Of a DNA stretch of 64,000 nucleotides, positions 33,893-42,965 are shown piece by piece. Under the pieces are notes generated by a model. It was not told where the DNA came from, did not search any database, and saw nothing but the letters and a program-made list of their open reading frames with translations. The DNA lies in assembly GCF_033060595.1 (NCBI RefSeq), contig NZ_CP133038.1:1364001-1428000 (forward strand), given 5' to 3'. Each line of letters opens with the position of its first letter. The stretch's first letter is position 1. Source of the stretch: Pyramidobacter sp. YE332 (GTDB lineage Bacteria; Synergistota; Synergistia; Synergistales; Dethiosulfovibrionaceae). The position numbers were made by a program, and so were the translations under genes.

Positions 33893-34504
33893 TCACTTGC
33901 GGGGCTGAAGGATGCGAAGGCAGCTCATAATGGCCTCGCTTTCGCCAAGAGACTCTCCCTGTTCAGCCACAACCGACTTGTAGGCGCGCACGGCCGAGGC
34001 GCGGTCGAATCCCAGGGATTCAAGAGCGTCGAGCACGCCGGCGGCCGCCTGCCGATCGCCGGCAGGCGCACCGTGCAGTTCGCCCGTCAGCTGGATAAAG
34101 CCTTTTTTATGAATGCGGTCAGAAAGTTCGAAACAAATGCGTTCGGCCGTTTTTTTGCCAATTCCCGGCACCGAAGTAAGCAGCCTGATGTCGTTCTGCT
34201 CCACGGCCGCGACGATCTCCGCAGGGGAAAGATACTGAAGGATGGAAATGGCCGCCTTGCCGCCCACGCCCTTGGTCAGAATCATCAGTTTGAACGTCCG
34301 GCGTTCGGTATCGTCGGCAAAACCGTAAAGAGCCACGCCGGCGTCGCCGATCTGCAGCAGGGTGTAAAGAAATACCTGCGCTCCGAGTTCGCATCGTTCC
34401 GCCGCCTGGCGCGTCAAAAGGACCTCCACGCCAAAGCCGTTGCACTCGACGACGGCTGCAAATTCGGACCTTTCTACGACCTTTCCTCTGATGCTGGCAA
34501 GCAT
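33893..34504 (-). CDS. ruvA: Holliday junction DNA-binding protein RuvA
   Basis: Tetrameric junction-binding partner of RuvB. 203 residues: domain I MLASIRGKVVERSEFAAVVECNGFGVEVLLT, helix-hairpin-helix domain II with LTSVPGIGKKTAERICFELSDR, and C-terminal domain III (AAGVLDALESLGFDRASAVRAY) that regulates RuvB. The ATG follows AAGGAG. Six bases after ruvC. Confidence 0.97.
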   Translation of the reverse strand: MLASIRGKVVERSEFAAVVECNGFGVEVLLTRQAAERCELGAQVFLYTLLQIGDAGVALYGFADDTERRTFKLMILTKGVGGKAAISILQYLSPAEIVAAVEQNDIRLLTSVPGIGKKTAERICFELSDRIHKKGFIQLTGELHGAPAGDRQAAAGVLDALESLGFDRASAVRAYKSVVAEQGESLGESEAIMSCLRILQPRK

Positions 34505-34510
34505 GGCCGG

Positions 34511-35029
34511 CTATCTCCTTCCATAGGCATACTGCGGACTGCGGACGATCGCCAGGCCGGCCAGAGCGATACCGAGCGCATCGGCCGTGTCGTCGGGACG
34601 GGGGATTTCCGGCAGGTTCAGAAGCTGCTGGATCATGAGCTGTACCTGACGTTTTTCCGCCGTGCCATCGCCGCAGACCGTCAGCTTCACTTCCGACGGT
34701 TTGGGTTCGACAACCGGCAGATGATATTGCGCTCCCAGCAACAGTATGGCCCCCCGAACCTGCCACACCGCTTCGGCAGTCGTGCGGTTCTGTCCGAAAT
34801 AGAGTCTCTCGACGGACATAAAATGAGGGGAGCAGTTTTCAATCTGCTCCCTCACACCGTCATACAACGCTTTAATTCTCACTGACGTATCCTGATGGGG
34901 AGGCGTCTCAAGACACCCGTAGGCCAGCGCCCGATAGGAGCTTCCCGATTGGCACACAAAGCCGTATCCGAGGCGGCCGATGCCCGGGTCGATCCCCAGA
35001 CAGACAAGCCCCTTAGTCGTCGTTGGCAA
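34511..35029 (-). CDS. ruvC: Crossover junction endodeoxyribonuclease RuvC
   Basis: Resolves Holliday junctions. 172 residues with catalytic acids in CLGIDPGIGRLGYG, SVERLYFGQNRTTA and PDDTADALGIALAG, and VKLTVCGDGTAEKRQVQ for junction contacts. Its start overlaps the yebC stop by 17 bases, so translation is coupled. Confidence 0.97.
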   Translation of the reverse strand: MPTTTKGLVCLGIDPGIGRLGYGFVCQSGSSYRALAYGCLETPPHQDTSVRIKALYDGVREQIENCSPHFMSVERLYFGQNRTTAEAVWQVRGAILLLGAQYHLPVVEPKPSEVKLTVCGDGTAEKRQVQLMIQQLLNLPEIPRPDDTADALGIALAGLAIVRSPQYAYGRR

Positions 35030-35768
35030 TGGCCTCGTTCACCTCGTCGGTAAATTCAAAGTTCGCGTAGACGTTCTGAACGTCGTCGTGGCTGTCGAGC
35101 AGATCGAAGAGCTTGAGCATCTTGCGGGCTTTTTCCACGTCGCCGATTGTCACGGTCGTCTTGGGGACGAAGACATTTTCGGCGTCGGTGACCTTATAGC
35201 CCTTCTTTTCAAGCGCTTCGCGAACCTCCATCATGGCTGAAGGATCGGTCGTCACCGTGGCGCCCTCCTCATTGACGGCCACGTCATCCGCGCCGGCGTC
35301 GATGGCATCTTCCATCAGCTGATCCTCGTCGACCGCCCCCTCGATGGCGATGCTGCCCTTGCGCTCGAAGTTCCAGGCCACGCTGCCGGCCGTCCCCATG
35401 GAACCGCCGTTGCGTTCGAGAATGGCGCGGATCTCGGGCGTGGTACGGTTGCGGTTGTCCGTCAACGACTCGCAGATGATGGCCACGCCGTCGATGCCGT
35501 AGCCCTCGTACGTCAGTTCCTCGTAGGAAACGCCCTCGAGCTCGCCGGTGCCGCGTTTGATGGCCCTGGTGATCGTGTCGTTGGGGACGCTGGCCGCCCG
35601 CGCGCGGTCGAGCGCCGCCTTGAGGCGCACGTTCATGCCGGGATCGCCGCCGCCCTCCTTGGCCGCGATGATGATCATCTTGATCAGCTTCTGGCGCTCG
35701 TTTCCTTTTTTGGAATCCTGCGCAGCCTTACGATGCTTGATATTTGCCCACTTCGAATGCCCTGACAT
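35013..35768 (-). CDS. yebC: YebC/TACO1-family protein
   Basis: 251 residues beginning MSGHSKWANIKHRKAAQDSKKG, the family hallmark, with DRARAASVPNDTITRAIKRG and TSVAWNFERKG-type (here AGSVAWNFERKG) segments. Family members have been described as transcription regulators and as factors relieving ribosome stalling at proline runs. Directly ahead of ruvC, as in many genomes. Confidence 0.95.
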   Translation of the reverse strand: MSGHSKWANIKHRKAAQDSKKGNERQKLIKMIIIAAKEGGGDPGMNVRLKAALDRARAASVPNDTITRAIKRGTGELEGVSYEELTYEGYGIDGVAIICESLTDNRNRTTPEIRAILERNGGSMGTAGSVAWNFERKGSIAIEGAVDEDQLMEDAIDAGADDVAVNEEGATVTTDPSAMMEVREALEKKGYKVTDAENVFVPKTTVTIGDVEKARKMLKLFDLLDSHDDVQNVYANFEFTDEVNEAIANDD

Positions 35769-35828
35769 ACAAAATCACCTCATAAAAAGTTTAAGGAATC
35801 GCACTCTGCAAAACATGCTTGAAATCGC

Positions 35829-36563
35829 TCAAACTGCGTCGATGACGCAGATTGGCGGCATTTTCCTTTTATGCTCCGAAATACGTCTGCGCCGCTCGAT
35901 TTCCCTGCGGCTCTTCTCATCGACCGGCCGTCCGGAAACATACGCGTCGAGTACGTCGTAGGACAGCCCCATTTCCTGCTCGTCGGTCTGCCCTTCCCAG
36001 AGTCCGGCCGACGGCGGCTTTTCGATGACCGGAGAGGGCACGCCCATTTCGCGCGCGATCGCGCGCACCTCGGCCTTGGTCAGATCGGCCAGAGGCATAA
36101 AGTCGCTGCCGCCGTCTCCGTATTTGGTAAAGTAGCCCACGGTCAGCTCGTCCTTGTTGCCCGTACCGCACACCAGGTACCCGAGCGTCTGCGCGATGGA
36201 ATACGCCGTGATCATGCGCAGGCGGGGCTTGATGTTGGCCGCTGCCAGCGCGGAAGGTTCCATGATCCGGCCGATCGTGCGCCGGTAGACGTCAAAAGTC
36301 TCCGACAGATCGACCGTCAGCATTTTCACTCCCAGCGCGTCGGCGGTCAGGCGCGCGTGCTCTCCGTCAAGCGGAATGCTGTGGCACGGCATATACACCG
36401 TTATCACGCGTTCCGTCCCGAGCGCTTCTTTGAGCAGCGCCGCCGCCACGGCCGAGTCGATGCCGCCGCTCAGTCCGACCACGGCGCCGCCGGCTCCGGA
36501 AGCGGAAATAATCTGGCTCATCCATTTTTCGATGGCGTCGATCAATTTTCTGGCGTCTCTCAC
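35829..36563 (-). CDS. nadE: NAD synthetase
   Basis: Amidates deamido-NAD to NAD with ATP. 244 residues, the short ammonia-type without glutaminase domain. PP-loop VVGLSGGIDSAVAAALLKEA, then GTGNKDELTVGYFTKYGDGGSD and the closing KPPSAGLWEGQTDEQEMG and HKRKMPP. The GTG start follows GAGGAGGGG at correct distance; an ATG ten codons earlier lies before that ribosome site. Heads the long run to ftsK, with a promoter at 36602-36630. Confidence 0.94.
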   Translation of the reverse strand: MRDARKLIDAIEKWMSQIISASGAGGAVVGLSGGIDSAVAAALLKEALGTERVITVYMPCHSIPLDGEHARLTADALGVKMLTVDLSETFDVYRRTIGRIMEPSALAAANIKPRLRMITAYSIAQTLGYLVCGTGNKDELTVGYFTKYGDGGSDFMPLADLTKAEVRAIAREMGVPSPVIEKPPSAGLWEGQTDEQEMGLSYDVLDAYVSGRPVDEKSRREIERRRRISEHKRKMPPICVIDAV

Positions 36564-36601
36564 AGAAGCCCCTCCTCTTCCCTCATGCGACATGACGTTT
36601 T

Positions 36602-36630
36602 ATTTTACCACACTCGCTGTATTTAGGGCA
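36602..36630 (-). promoter_or_regulatory. Promoter of the nadE operon
   Basis: TAAAAT (36607-36602) with TGG before it, an extended -10. The -35 hexamer at 17 bases is TGCCCT (36630-36625), a poor match. Confidence 0.45.
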
Positions 36631-36637
36631 GAAAAAA

Positions 36638-36683
36638 GCCGCCACGGAAAAATGAAGGGGACATATCATTCTTCCGTGGCGGC
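36638..36683. terminator. Bidirectional terminator after ispG
   Basis: GCCGCCACGGAA and TTCCGTGGCGGC form a 12-bp perfect stem flanked by AAAAAA and TTTTTTT. It ends the murA-ispG operon seven bases before its stop codon on minus. Confidence 0.88.
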
Positions 36684-36689
36684 TTTTTT

Positions 36690-37733
36690 TCAAGATTTTT
36701 TCGGCAGATGGCGCCGCAGCGCCTCGATCACGCAGCCGCTTTCGACGCGCTCGACGATCTTTCCGTCTTTGAAGATGACCGGGCCCGAAGGCGAACCGGC
36801 GACGCCGAGCTGGGCGCAGCGGGCTTCGCGCGGACCGTTCACCTCGCAGCCCATCACGGCCAGCGTGTAGCCGTCGGGCAGTTCTTCCAATATCGGGGCG
36901 AGCTGAGGAACGACGGCGGTCACTTCCAGCTGGCGCCGTCCGCAGGTCGGGCACGAGATCAGCCGCCCGCCGCGCTGGCGCAGATTCAGCGCCCGCAGGA
37001 TGCTGTAGGCCGTCCGCACTTCGTCCGCGGGCGGCTGGGACAAACTGACGCGCATCGTGTCGCCGATGCCCAGCGCCAAAAGCCGCGACAGGCCGCAGGC
37101 GCTTTTGACGACGCCGTCCAATCCGCTGCCCGATTCGGTGATCCCCACGTGGAACGGGAAGTCGCCGTAGCGGCGCTGGAGAAGGACGTTGGCGCGCAGG
37201 GACTCTTCCAGATCGGTCGATTTGGCGGAAACGACAATGTCGTAAAATTTCAGCGACAGCAGCATTTCCATCTGCTCTCCAACTGCCAGCGCCAGAGCGG
37301 CGCCGCGGTCGCCGCCGGCGCGCCGAAGCTGCGCGTCATTGACCGAACCGCTGTTGGCGCCGATCCGGATGACGACCCGGCGCTCCCGCGCCAGGTCGAC
37401 GACGGCCGCCAGGCGCCCGGGGCTACCCATGTTGCCGGGATTGATGCGGATGGAAGGGCAGCCGGCCTCCATGGCCGCGACGGCAAGCGCCGGATCGAAG
37501 TGGATGTCCGCCATCAGCGGCAGCGGCGAGGAATCGTTCAGGGCGCGCAGCCGGTCTTTCAGCTCCGGCTTGGGAAACGCGACGCGCACCAGTTCGCAGC
37601 CTTCGGCCCGAAGTTCGGTCAGCTGTTTCAGACACGCGGCCGTGTCGTCGAGGCTCGTTTTCAGCATCGACTCGACCCGCACCGGCGCGCCCACGCCCAG
37701 AGTCAGGGAACCAATCCGCACGGTTCTTTTCAT
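36690..37733 (-). CDS. ispG: 4-hydroxy-3-methylbut-2-enyl diphosphate synthase (GcpE)
   Basis: Iron-sulfur enzyme of the MEP pathway. 347 residues with MLKTSLDDTAACLKQLTEL, MADIHFDPALAVAAME, RINPGNMG and IRIGANSGSV, then the cluster cysteines in ISCPTCGRRQLEV and MGCEVNGPREAR. The ATG MKRTVRIG begins the fold; a long in-frame extension upstream runs through rseP and is rejected. Last gene of murA-...-ispG, 14 bases after rseP. Confidence 0.96.
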   Translation of the reverse strand: MKRTVRIGSLTLGVGAPVRVESMLKTSLDDTAACLKQLTELRAEGCELVRVAFPKPELKDRLRALNDSSPLPLMADIHFDPALAVAAMEAGCPSIRINPGNMGSPGRLAAVVDLARERRVVIRIGANSGSVNDAQLRRAGGDRGAALALAVGEQMEMLLSLKFYDIVVSAKSTDLEESLRANVLLQRRYGDFPFHVGITESGSGLDGVVKSACGLSRLLALGIGDTMRVSLSQPPADEVRTAYSILRALNLRQRGGRLISCPTCGRRQLEVTAVVPQLAPILEELPDGYTLAVMGCEVNGPREARCAQLGVAGSPSGPVIFKDGKIVERVESGCVIEALRRHLPKKS

Positions 37734-37747
37734 GATCGGCCTCCGCG

Positions 37748-38782
37748 CTAAAAGAGCTTCAAAATATCCTGCCAGGTCACGACGATGATCAGAGCGAACA
37801 GGATCATAAAGCCGATGAAATGGATCTTCCCTTCCAGTTCGAGGGACATGTTTCTGCCCGTGATCATCTCGGCCAGCACAAAGAGGATGTGTCCCCCGTC
37901 GAGGGCGGGAAAAGGCAGCAAGTTGATGATCCCCAGATTGAGGCTGATCACGGCGAGGAACGACAGCAGCGAGAAAAATCCGGCGCTGGCCGCCTGCCCG
38001 GCCATGGCGGCGATACCCACGGGCCCGGAGACGTCGACTTTCGCCGGGTGAACGAGCATTTCTTTCAGCCCCTGGAGCATCGCCAGCGACATGTGGAAGG
38101 TCCACGCGATCGAGCCGCGCAGGGCCCGGCTCAGCGGCAGCTTCCTGATCGCGGGCTGGATGCCGATCAGCGGCGGCTCGCCCGCCTTTTCAGCTTTGGT
38201 TCCCATCGTCAGCGTCAGCTGCCGGGGACCGCGCCGGACCGTCAGCTCGAGTTTCTCCTGACCGGCGGCCTGGGAGCGGATCGCGCGGGTCATCTCTTCC
38301 CAGTTGCGGACGTCGACGCCGCCGACCCGCTCGATCACGTCGCCGCGCCGCAACCCCGCCTCCGCCGCCGGAAAGCCGGGCATCAGCGCGCCGACTTCGC
38401 TGACGGAAAGGTCCATCACGCCGCGCGACATCAGCAGCACCGTCGCCAGCGCCACGACCAGCAGGATATTGTTGAAGGCGCCGGCCGCCAAAACGATCAG
38501 GCGCTTCCAGGCGGGCTTTTCCTGAAAGCTCTCCCCGGGAAGAAGCGATTCGCCCTCGTTTTCCTCGCCCATGCCGGCCAGACGGACAAAACCGCCCACG
38601 GGAAACGCGCGCACCGACCACTTATTTTTGCGCCCCTGGCGCTGCCACAGCACGGGCCCCATGCCGAAGGAAAATTCGTGCACCTTGACGCCGCACCAGA
38701 GCGCGGTCAGATAATGGCCGAACTCATGCACGATCACGCAGATCAGGATGATAAAAAGAAACGATATGACGCTCAGAATCAT
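37748..38782 (-). CDS. rseP: Site-2 intramembrane metalloprotease RseP
   Basis: 344 residues. Zinc motif HEFGH at residues 19-23 in the first membrane helix. A PDZ domain lies in the centre (GFPAAEAGLRRGDVIERVGG). The second zinc site is NLLPFPALDGGHILF near the C-terminus, followed by a last membrane helix ALIIVVTW. Cleaves membrane-bound anti-sigma factors or signal-peptide remnants. Follows dxr directly, the classic uppS-cdsA-dxr-rseP order. Confidence 0.95.
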   Translation of the reverse strand: MILSVISFLFIILICVIVHEFGHYLTALWCGVKVHEFSFGMGPVLWQRQGRKNKWSVRAFPVGGFVRLAGMGEENEGESLLPGESFQEKPAWKRLIVLAAGAFNNILLVVALATVLLMSRGVMDLSVSEVGALMPGFPAAEAGLRRGDVIERVGGVDVRNWEEMTRAIRSQAAGQEKLELTVRRGPRQLTLTMGTKAEKAGEPPLIGIQPAIRKLPLSRALRGSIAWTFHMSLAMLQGLKEMLVHPAKVDVSGPVGIAAMAGQAASAGFFSLLSFLAVISLNLGIINLLPFPALDGGHILFVLAEMITGRNMSLELEGKIHFIGFMILFALIIVVTWQDILKLF

Positions 38783-39958
38783 TTAACTCCAAACCTTCTT
38801 CCTGCCCCAGGCCCTCTCGTTTGCCAACTCGAGAGCGTGGACCCGGCAGCGTTCGTAAAGCGCGACGCGCGAAGAAATGTCTTCCACGTCTCCGCCGTTA
38901 TAGCCGTCCACGACGGCGGTCACGACTTTCGCAATGTCGGCGAAGCCGATCTTTCTTTCGAGAAACATCTGCACGGCCGCTTCGTCGGCGGCGATCAGAA
39001 TGACGGGATAGGGTTCGCCCCTGCGGGCCGCCTCGATCGCCGTATAAAGCCCGGGGAAACGCGCCTCCTGCGGCCTTTCGAAATGAAGATCCAGGCCGTC
39101 CAGTTCGACCGGCTCGATCTTCTTCATCCGCAGCGGCAAGCGCATTGGCCACGAGAGGGCCGTCAGCGCCGCAAGGCGCATATCGGGAGGGCTCAGGAGC
39201 ATCTTCGTCGCCCCGTCGACGAAGGAAACCAGCGCGTGAACTTTCGAGCCGGGATGGATCACGGGCAGGATTTTCTCGCTCGAAATCCCGAAGAGATCGC
39301 GCGCCTCGAGGAGCTCGATGCCCTTGTTGATCATCGTGGCGCTGTCGACGCTGATCTTGCGCCCCATGGGCCAGACGGGATGCGACGCCGCCTGCTCGGG
39401 CGTGACCGCGTCGAGCTGTTCCAGCGGCGTGCGCAGGAAAGGGCCGCCCGAAGCCGTCAGAACCAGCCGTTCCACATGATCGTAATTTTCGCCGGCAAGA
39501 CACTGCCAGAGCGCGTTATGTTCGCTGTCGAGCGGACGGATCTGACCGGCGCGCACGGCGGAGGCCAGGCGCTCGCCCATGATCAGCGCCGATTCCTTGT
39601 TGGCCAGGCTGATTTCCTTGCCCAGTTCCATCGCGCGCGCCAGCGCCTTTACCGCGACGACGCCGGACGAGGCGAAGACGACATGTTCCACTTCGTCGGA
39701 CTCGACCAGACGAAGCAGCGCCTCGTCTCCCTGCCAGAGCTCCGCTCCTTTGGGCAAATCACAGCGTGGCTTCCGCAAGACGACGATTTTAGGTCCGAAC
39801 TCCCGACAAAGCGACGGCAGCGCCTCTCTTCCCGTCTCCGCTGCCAGCGCCGTCACCTGAAAGATCTCGGGATAGGAGCGGCACACGTCAAGCGCCGAAG
39901 AGCCCACGCTGCCGGTGCAGCCGATCACGGCCACCTTTTTTCTCGTATTTTTCAACAT
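38783..39958 (-). CDS. dxr: 1-deoxy-D-xylulose-5-phosphate reductoisomerase
   Basis: Second MEP-pathway enzyme. 391 residues with NADPH motif GCTGSVGSSALDV near the start, LANKESALIMG, the active-site loop LTASGGPFLRTPL, and VDSATMINKGIELLEA with substrate and metal ligands. The stop abuts the rseP start. Neighbour of cdsA and uppS. Confidence 0.97.
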   Translation of the reverse strand: MLKNTRKKVAVIGCTGSVGSSALDVCRSYPEIFQVTALAAETGREALPSLCREFGPKIVVLRKPRCDLPKGAELWQGDEALLRLVESDEVEHVVFASSGVVAVKALARAMELGKEISLANKESALIMGERLASAVRAGQIRPLDSEHNALWQCLAGENYDHVERLVLTASGGPFLRTPLEQLDAVTPEQAASHPVWPMGRKISVDSATMINKGIELLEARDLFGISSEKILPVIHPGSKVHALVSFVDGATKMLLSPPDMRLAALTALSWPMRLPLRMKKIEPVELDGLDLHFERPQEARFPGLYTAIEAARRGEPYPVILIAADEAAVQMFLERKIGFADIAKVVTAVVDGYNGGDVEDISSRVALYERCRVHALELANERAWGRKKVWS

Positions 39959-39968
39959 CCTTCAACTC

Positions 39969-40796
39969 TCAAAGCAGAAAAGCCCACCAGATCATCCACG
40001 CGCACAGCGTGTTGACGAGGACGCTGTCAAAACGGTCGAGGAATCCGCCATGGCCGGGGAAAATGTGTCCGCTGTCCTTGACGTCGTTCTCGCGCTTGAT
40101 CAGAGATTCCACCAGATCGCCCAGCTGGCCGGCGCTGCCGCAGGCCGCGCCGACGAGGACGAACGCCATCGGGCTGAACTTGAAAAACAGCGCGCACAGC
40201 GCACCGCACAGCGTGCTGGCGACAAAACCGCCGATAAAACCTTCAAGGCTCTTGTGAGGGCTGATATGAGGACAAACGCGCACCGTCCCCCAACGCGAGC
40301 CGACAAGATAGGCCATGACGTCGCAGGACCAGGTGCAGAGAAAGATGGAAAGCACCGCCGCCCATCCTACGGGATCGGGCAGAGCCCGAAAACGAATCAT
40401 GCAGTACCACGGGATGACCGCGTACACCAAGCCGGTGATCACGGGCCCGACGCTGGCCGTGGAATGACTGTCGGCGGTCAGCTGGCGCCGCGCCAGTTCC
40501 ATGAAATAGACGGCGAAGCAGCACAAGCCGAAAATCGCCATCAACCCCGTCTGCGACACGCGTTCGGAGGAAAAAAGCACCACCGTCGCGGCCACCAGGC
40601 CGACGCAACGGTCCGCTTTCGGCAGACCGGGCGACATGCGGTAAAACTCCCAGAGAGAACCCAAAGCCACAGACGCGGCATAGACATGCCACCACCAGCC
40701 GCCGAGATAGAGCAATCCCAGCATCACCGCGACCAGTGCCGTGCCCGTAGCAGCGCGAACAGCCAGCGTATGCTCAAAACTTTTCGACTCGTCCAT
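39969..40796 (-). CDS. cdsA: Phosphatidate cytidylyltransferase
   Basis: Makes CDP-diacylglycerol for phospholipids. About 275 residues, many membrane helices (TALVAVMLGLLYLGGWWW, MAIFGLCCFAVYFME, FVLVGAACGSAGQ). Signature SAGQLGDLVESLIKRENDVK followed by FPGHGGFLDRFDS, the CdsA fingerprint. The ATG at 40796 follows GGAAGGGAA; an ATG seven codons earlier has a weaker site. Overlaps uppS by 23 bases. Confidence 0.95.
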   Translation of the reverse strand: MDESKSFEHTLAVRAATGTALVAVMLGLLYLGGWWWHVYAASVALGSLWEFYRMSPGLPKADRCVGLVAATVVLFSSERVSQTGLMAIFGLCCFAVYFMELARRQLTADSHSTASVGPVITGLVYAVIPWYCMIRFRALPDPVGWAAVLSIFLCTWSCDVMAYLVGSRWGTVRVCPHISPHKSLEGFIGGFVASTLCGALCALFFKFSPMAFVLVGAACGSAGQLGDLVESLIKRENDVKDSGHIFPGHGGFLDRFDSVLVNTLCAWMIWWAFLL

Positions 40797-41475
40797 AGCG
40801 GCGTTCCCTTCCGGCATAGGACTGCAATGCCTTCTTCAGTTCCGCGGTGCCGAAATCGGGCCAGAGCGTGTCCGTAAAATAATATTCGCTGTATGATCCC
40901 TGCCACAGCCAGAAATTGCTGATGCGGAGCTCCCCGCTGGTGCGGATGATCAGATCGGGATCGGGAATGTCGGGGAGATAAAGATGTTTCCTCAGGTCTT
41001 CTTCGCCGGCGATCGTTTCCCCTTTGGACTGAGCGTCGGCAATGGCGTCCAGGATCTCCTGCCGGCCGCCGTAGTTGAAACAGACGATCAGCGTCATGCG
41101 GCCGCATCGAGCCGTCTCCGCTTCGCTCCAGTCGATGATCCGAAGAACTTCGTCGGGCACGCCTCGGCGCGCCCCGCAAAAACGGACTCTGACGCCGTTT
41201 TTCACAAGATCGGGAACTTTCTTGCGCGCGTAGTGCCGAAGCAGCTCCATCAACCCCGCCACTTCGAGCCGGGGACGATTCCAATTTTCCGTTGAAAAAG
41301 CGTAGACCGACAGGAAGCCAATGCCCATCTCGCCGGCCGCCCGCACCGTCCGTTCCAGAGCGGCGATCCCGGCACGGTGCCCCAGCAGGCGGGGCAGGCC
41401 GCGCTTTTTAGCCCAGCGGCCGTTGCCGTCCATGATCAGGGCAACGTGTTTCGGTAAGTTCGCGCAACGTTCCAT
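40774..41475 (-). CDS. uppS: Undecaprenyl diphosphate synthase
   Basis: Cis-prenyltransferase making the C55 lipid carrier. 233 residues with HVALIMDGNGRWAKKRGLPR (catalytic Asp), SVYAFSTENWNRP, and the closing DLIIRTSGELRISNFWLWQ and TLWPDF. Supplies the carrier for WecA-like and MurG pathways; IspA gives the C15 primer. Three bases after udg. Confidence 0.97.
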   Translation of the reverse strand: MERCANLPKHVALIMDGNGRWAKKRGLPRLLGHRAGIAALERTVRAAGEMGIGFLSVYAFSTENWNRPRLEVAGLMELLRHYARKKVPDLVKNGVRVRFCGARRGVPDEVLRIIDWSEAETARCGRMTLIVCFNYGGRQEILDAIADAQSKGETIAGEEDLRKHLYLPDIPDPDLIIRTSGELRISNFWLWQGSYSEYYFTDTLWPDFGTAELKKALQSYAGRERRYGRVEKF

Positions 41476-41478
41476 GCT

Positions 41479-42096
41479 TTATCCTCTCAAGCTCTCATAG
41501 CGCTGACGTATCTCCTGAATATCGCGCCACGTCAAATCCTTGGGGCCGCCGCGCTCACGGCTCTGGTTCCGCAGCAGATAACTGGGATGGAACATCGGCA
41601 TCAGCGCCGCGCCGCGCCACGTGAACCAGCGCCCGCGCATTTTGGTGATCCCCTCCGTGCCGTGCAGGAACCACTTCAGAGGCGTGTTCCCCAGACAGAC
41701 GATGATCTGCGGCTGAAGCAGGGCGATCTGAGCCTCCAGCCAGCGCTGGCAGCTTAAGACCTCTTCGATTTCGGGAACGCGGTTGTTGGGCGGCCGGCAC
41801 TTGACGATGTTGGTGATGTACACGTCGTCGCGGCTGAATTTGGCCGCCTCGAGGATGCGGGTCAGCAGCTGCCCGGCCGGACCGACGAAGGGACGTCCCG
41901 AATTGTCCTCCACCTCGCCGGGGCCTTCGCCGACGAACATGATGCGCGAGGTCAGGCTGCCTTCGCCGACCACGACGTTCTTTCTGGAGCGGCAGAGACC
42001 ACACTGTTCACATCGGTTCGCCGCGTCCCGCAGCAATTGGTAGAGCGCCGTGCGCTCTTGCGGAGAGCGTTGCGCTTGAGAGAGCATTTCAGTCAT
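41479..42096 (-). CDS. Uracil-DNA glycosylase, family 4
   Basis: Removes uracil from DNA. 205 residues. Motif A GEGPGEVEDNSGRPFVG, motif B HPSYLLRNQ. Four cysteines for a 4Fe-4S cluster: CEQCGLC region at ~29-35, VKCRPPNN, and LSCQRWL. This is the iron-sulfur thermostable type rather than Ung. Starts with an eight-base overlap into the P-loop protein gene upstream. Confidence 0.92.
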   Translation of the reverse strand: MTEMLSQAQRSPQERTALYQLLRDAANRCEQCGLCRSRKNVVVGEGSLTSRIMFVGEGPGEVEDNSGRPFVGPAGQLLTRILEAAKFSRDDVYITNIVKCRPPNNRVPEIEEVLSCQRWLEAQIALLQPQIIVCLGNTPLKWFLHGTEGITKMRGRWFTWRGAALMPMFHPSYLLRNQSRERGGPKDLTWRDIQEIRQRYESLRG

Positions 42097-42934
42097 TAAA
42101 GGTTACCTCTGCTATGGTCACGTCGACTCTCGCGACTTCCATTCCCGTCAGCTGTTCGACGGCAACCCGGACGCGCAGCGCCGCCTGACCGGTCAGTTCC
42201 TTGAAGCTGAGCGCGCCGGTTTCCACTGTCAGGGAAAGAGAAATGACCAGACGGTCGTTCTCTTCTTTCACTTTGGGTTCTTTGACGGAGACTACCTGTA
42301 CGGTGCCGCGGGCCACGTGCTCGGCGATCTGTTCGACGACGGCGGATTCGATCTTGAGCGCCCCGTAGTAGCTGAACGGAGGACGCACAATGGTCTTTTC
42401 CGCCTCGTCCCGACTCGAGAAAAGATTTTTCAGACGGCCCACCAGTCGTCCCGTATAGTTCTTTTGGATCTGCGTCTGAGCGACGGGAATGACGTGACGC
42501 TTGTTCTGTTTCCGCTCGTAAAGCGCCTTTTCGATCTCGTCGTCGGAGGCGACCTGATCGATGCGCACGTATTCCGAAGGCAGCGGCAGTCCCAGCACCT
42601 CGCAGATCTCGTCGCTCATGCCCCGCGACGTGGCGAGAATCATGACGCGGCTTCCAGGGTGGCGCGCCAGGCAGCGCCGCACCTCGTCGCGGTGTTCGGG
42701 GAAATGGAACATGGCGCGCCGAATGGCCCGTACCATGTTGGGTTCCGTTTTGGCGCTTTTCCCGGCCAGAATTCGCCCGCGGGAGATCAGCAGCCCGTCG
42801 TCGATGATGATGTCGACGCTGCGTTTCGACGCGACCATCTGCGAGCGCATGCTTTTTCCCGTTCCCGCCGGCCCGTAAAAGGCCAGGACTTCATATTTCC
42901 CCGGAAGGAGGTCAGAAACCGTCTTCGTCTTCAC
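42089..42934 (-). CDS. P-loop NTPase domain fused to an Asp23-like domain, unfamiliar
   Basis: 281 residues. The N-terminal half has Walker A GPAGTGKS at residues 21-28 and a possible second acidic motif DIIIDDGLLISRG. The segment MILATSRGMSDEICEVLGLP suggests a nucleotide-kinase-like or ATPase fold. After ~residue 185 the sequence turns into an Asp23/Gls24-like module: YYGALKIESAVVEQIAEHVA, then LVISLSLTVETG and ALRVRVAVEQLTGMEVARVD. I do not recognise this combination as a named family. The GTG start follows GGGGGAG. It lies between murA and udg, co-transcribed with envelope genes, so a role near the wall or membrane is a guess. Confidence 0.7.
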   Translation of the reverse strand: MKTKTVSDLLPGKYEVLAFYGPAGTGKSMRSQMVASKRSVDIIIDDGLLISRGRILAGKSAKTEPNMVRAIRRAMFHFPEHRDEVRRCLARHPGSRVMILATSRGMSDEICEVLGLPLPSEYVRIDQVASDDEIEKALYERKQNKRHVIPVAQTQIQKNYTGRLVGRLKNLFSSRDEAEKTIVRPPFSYYGALKIESAVVEQIAEHVARGTVQVVSVKEPKVKEENDRLVISLSLTVETGALSFKELTGQAALRVRVAVEQLTGMEVARVDVTIAEVTFND

Positions 42935-42965
42935 GACCGCTCCCCCTTCTGGAAGGATAAACGCT

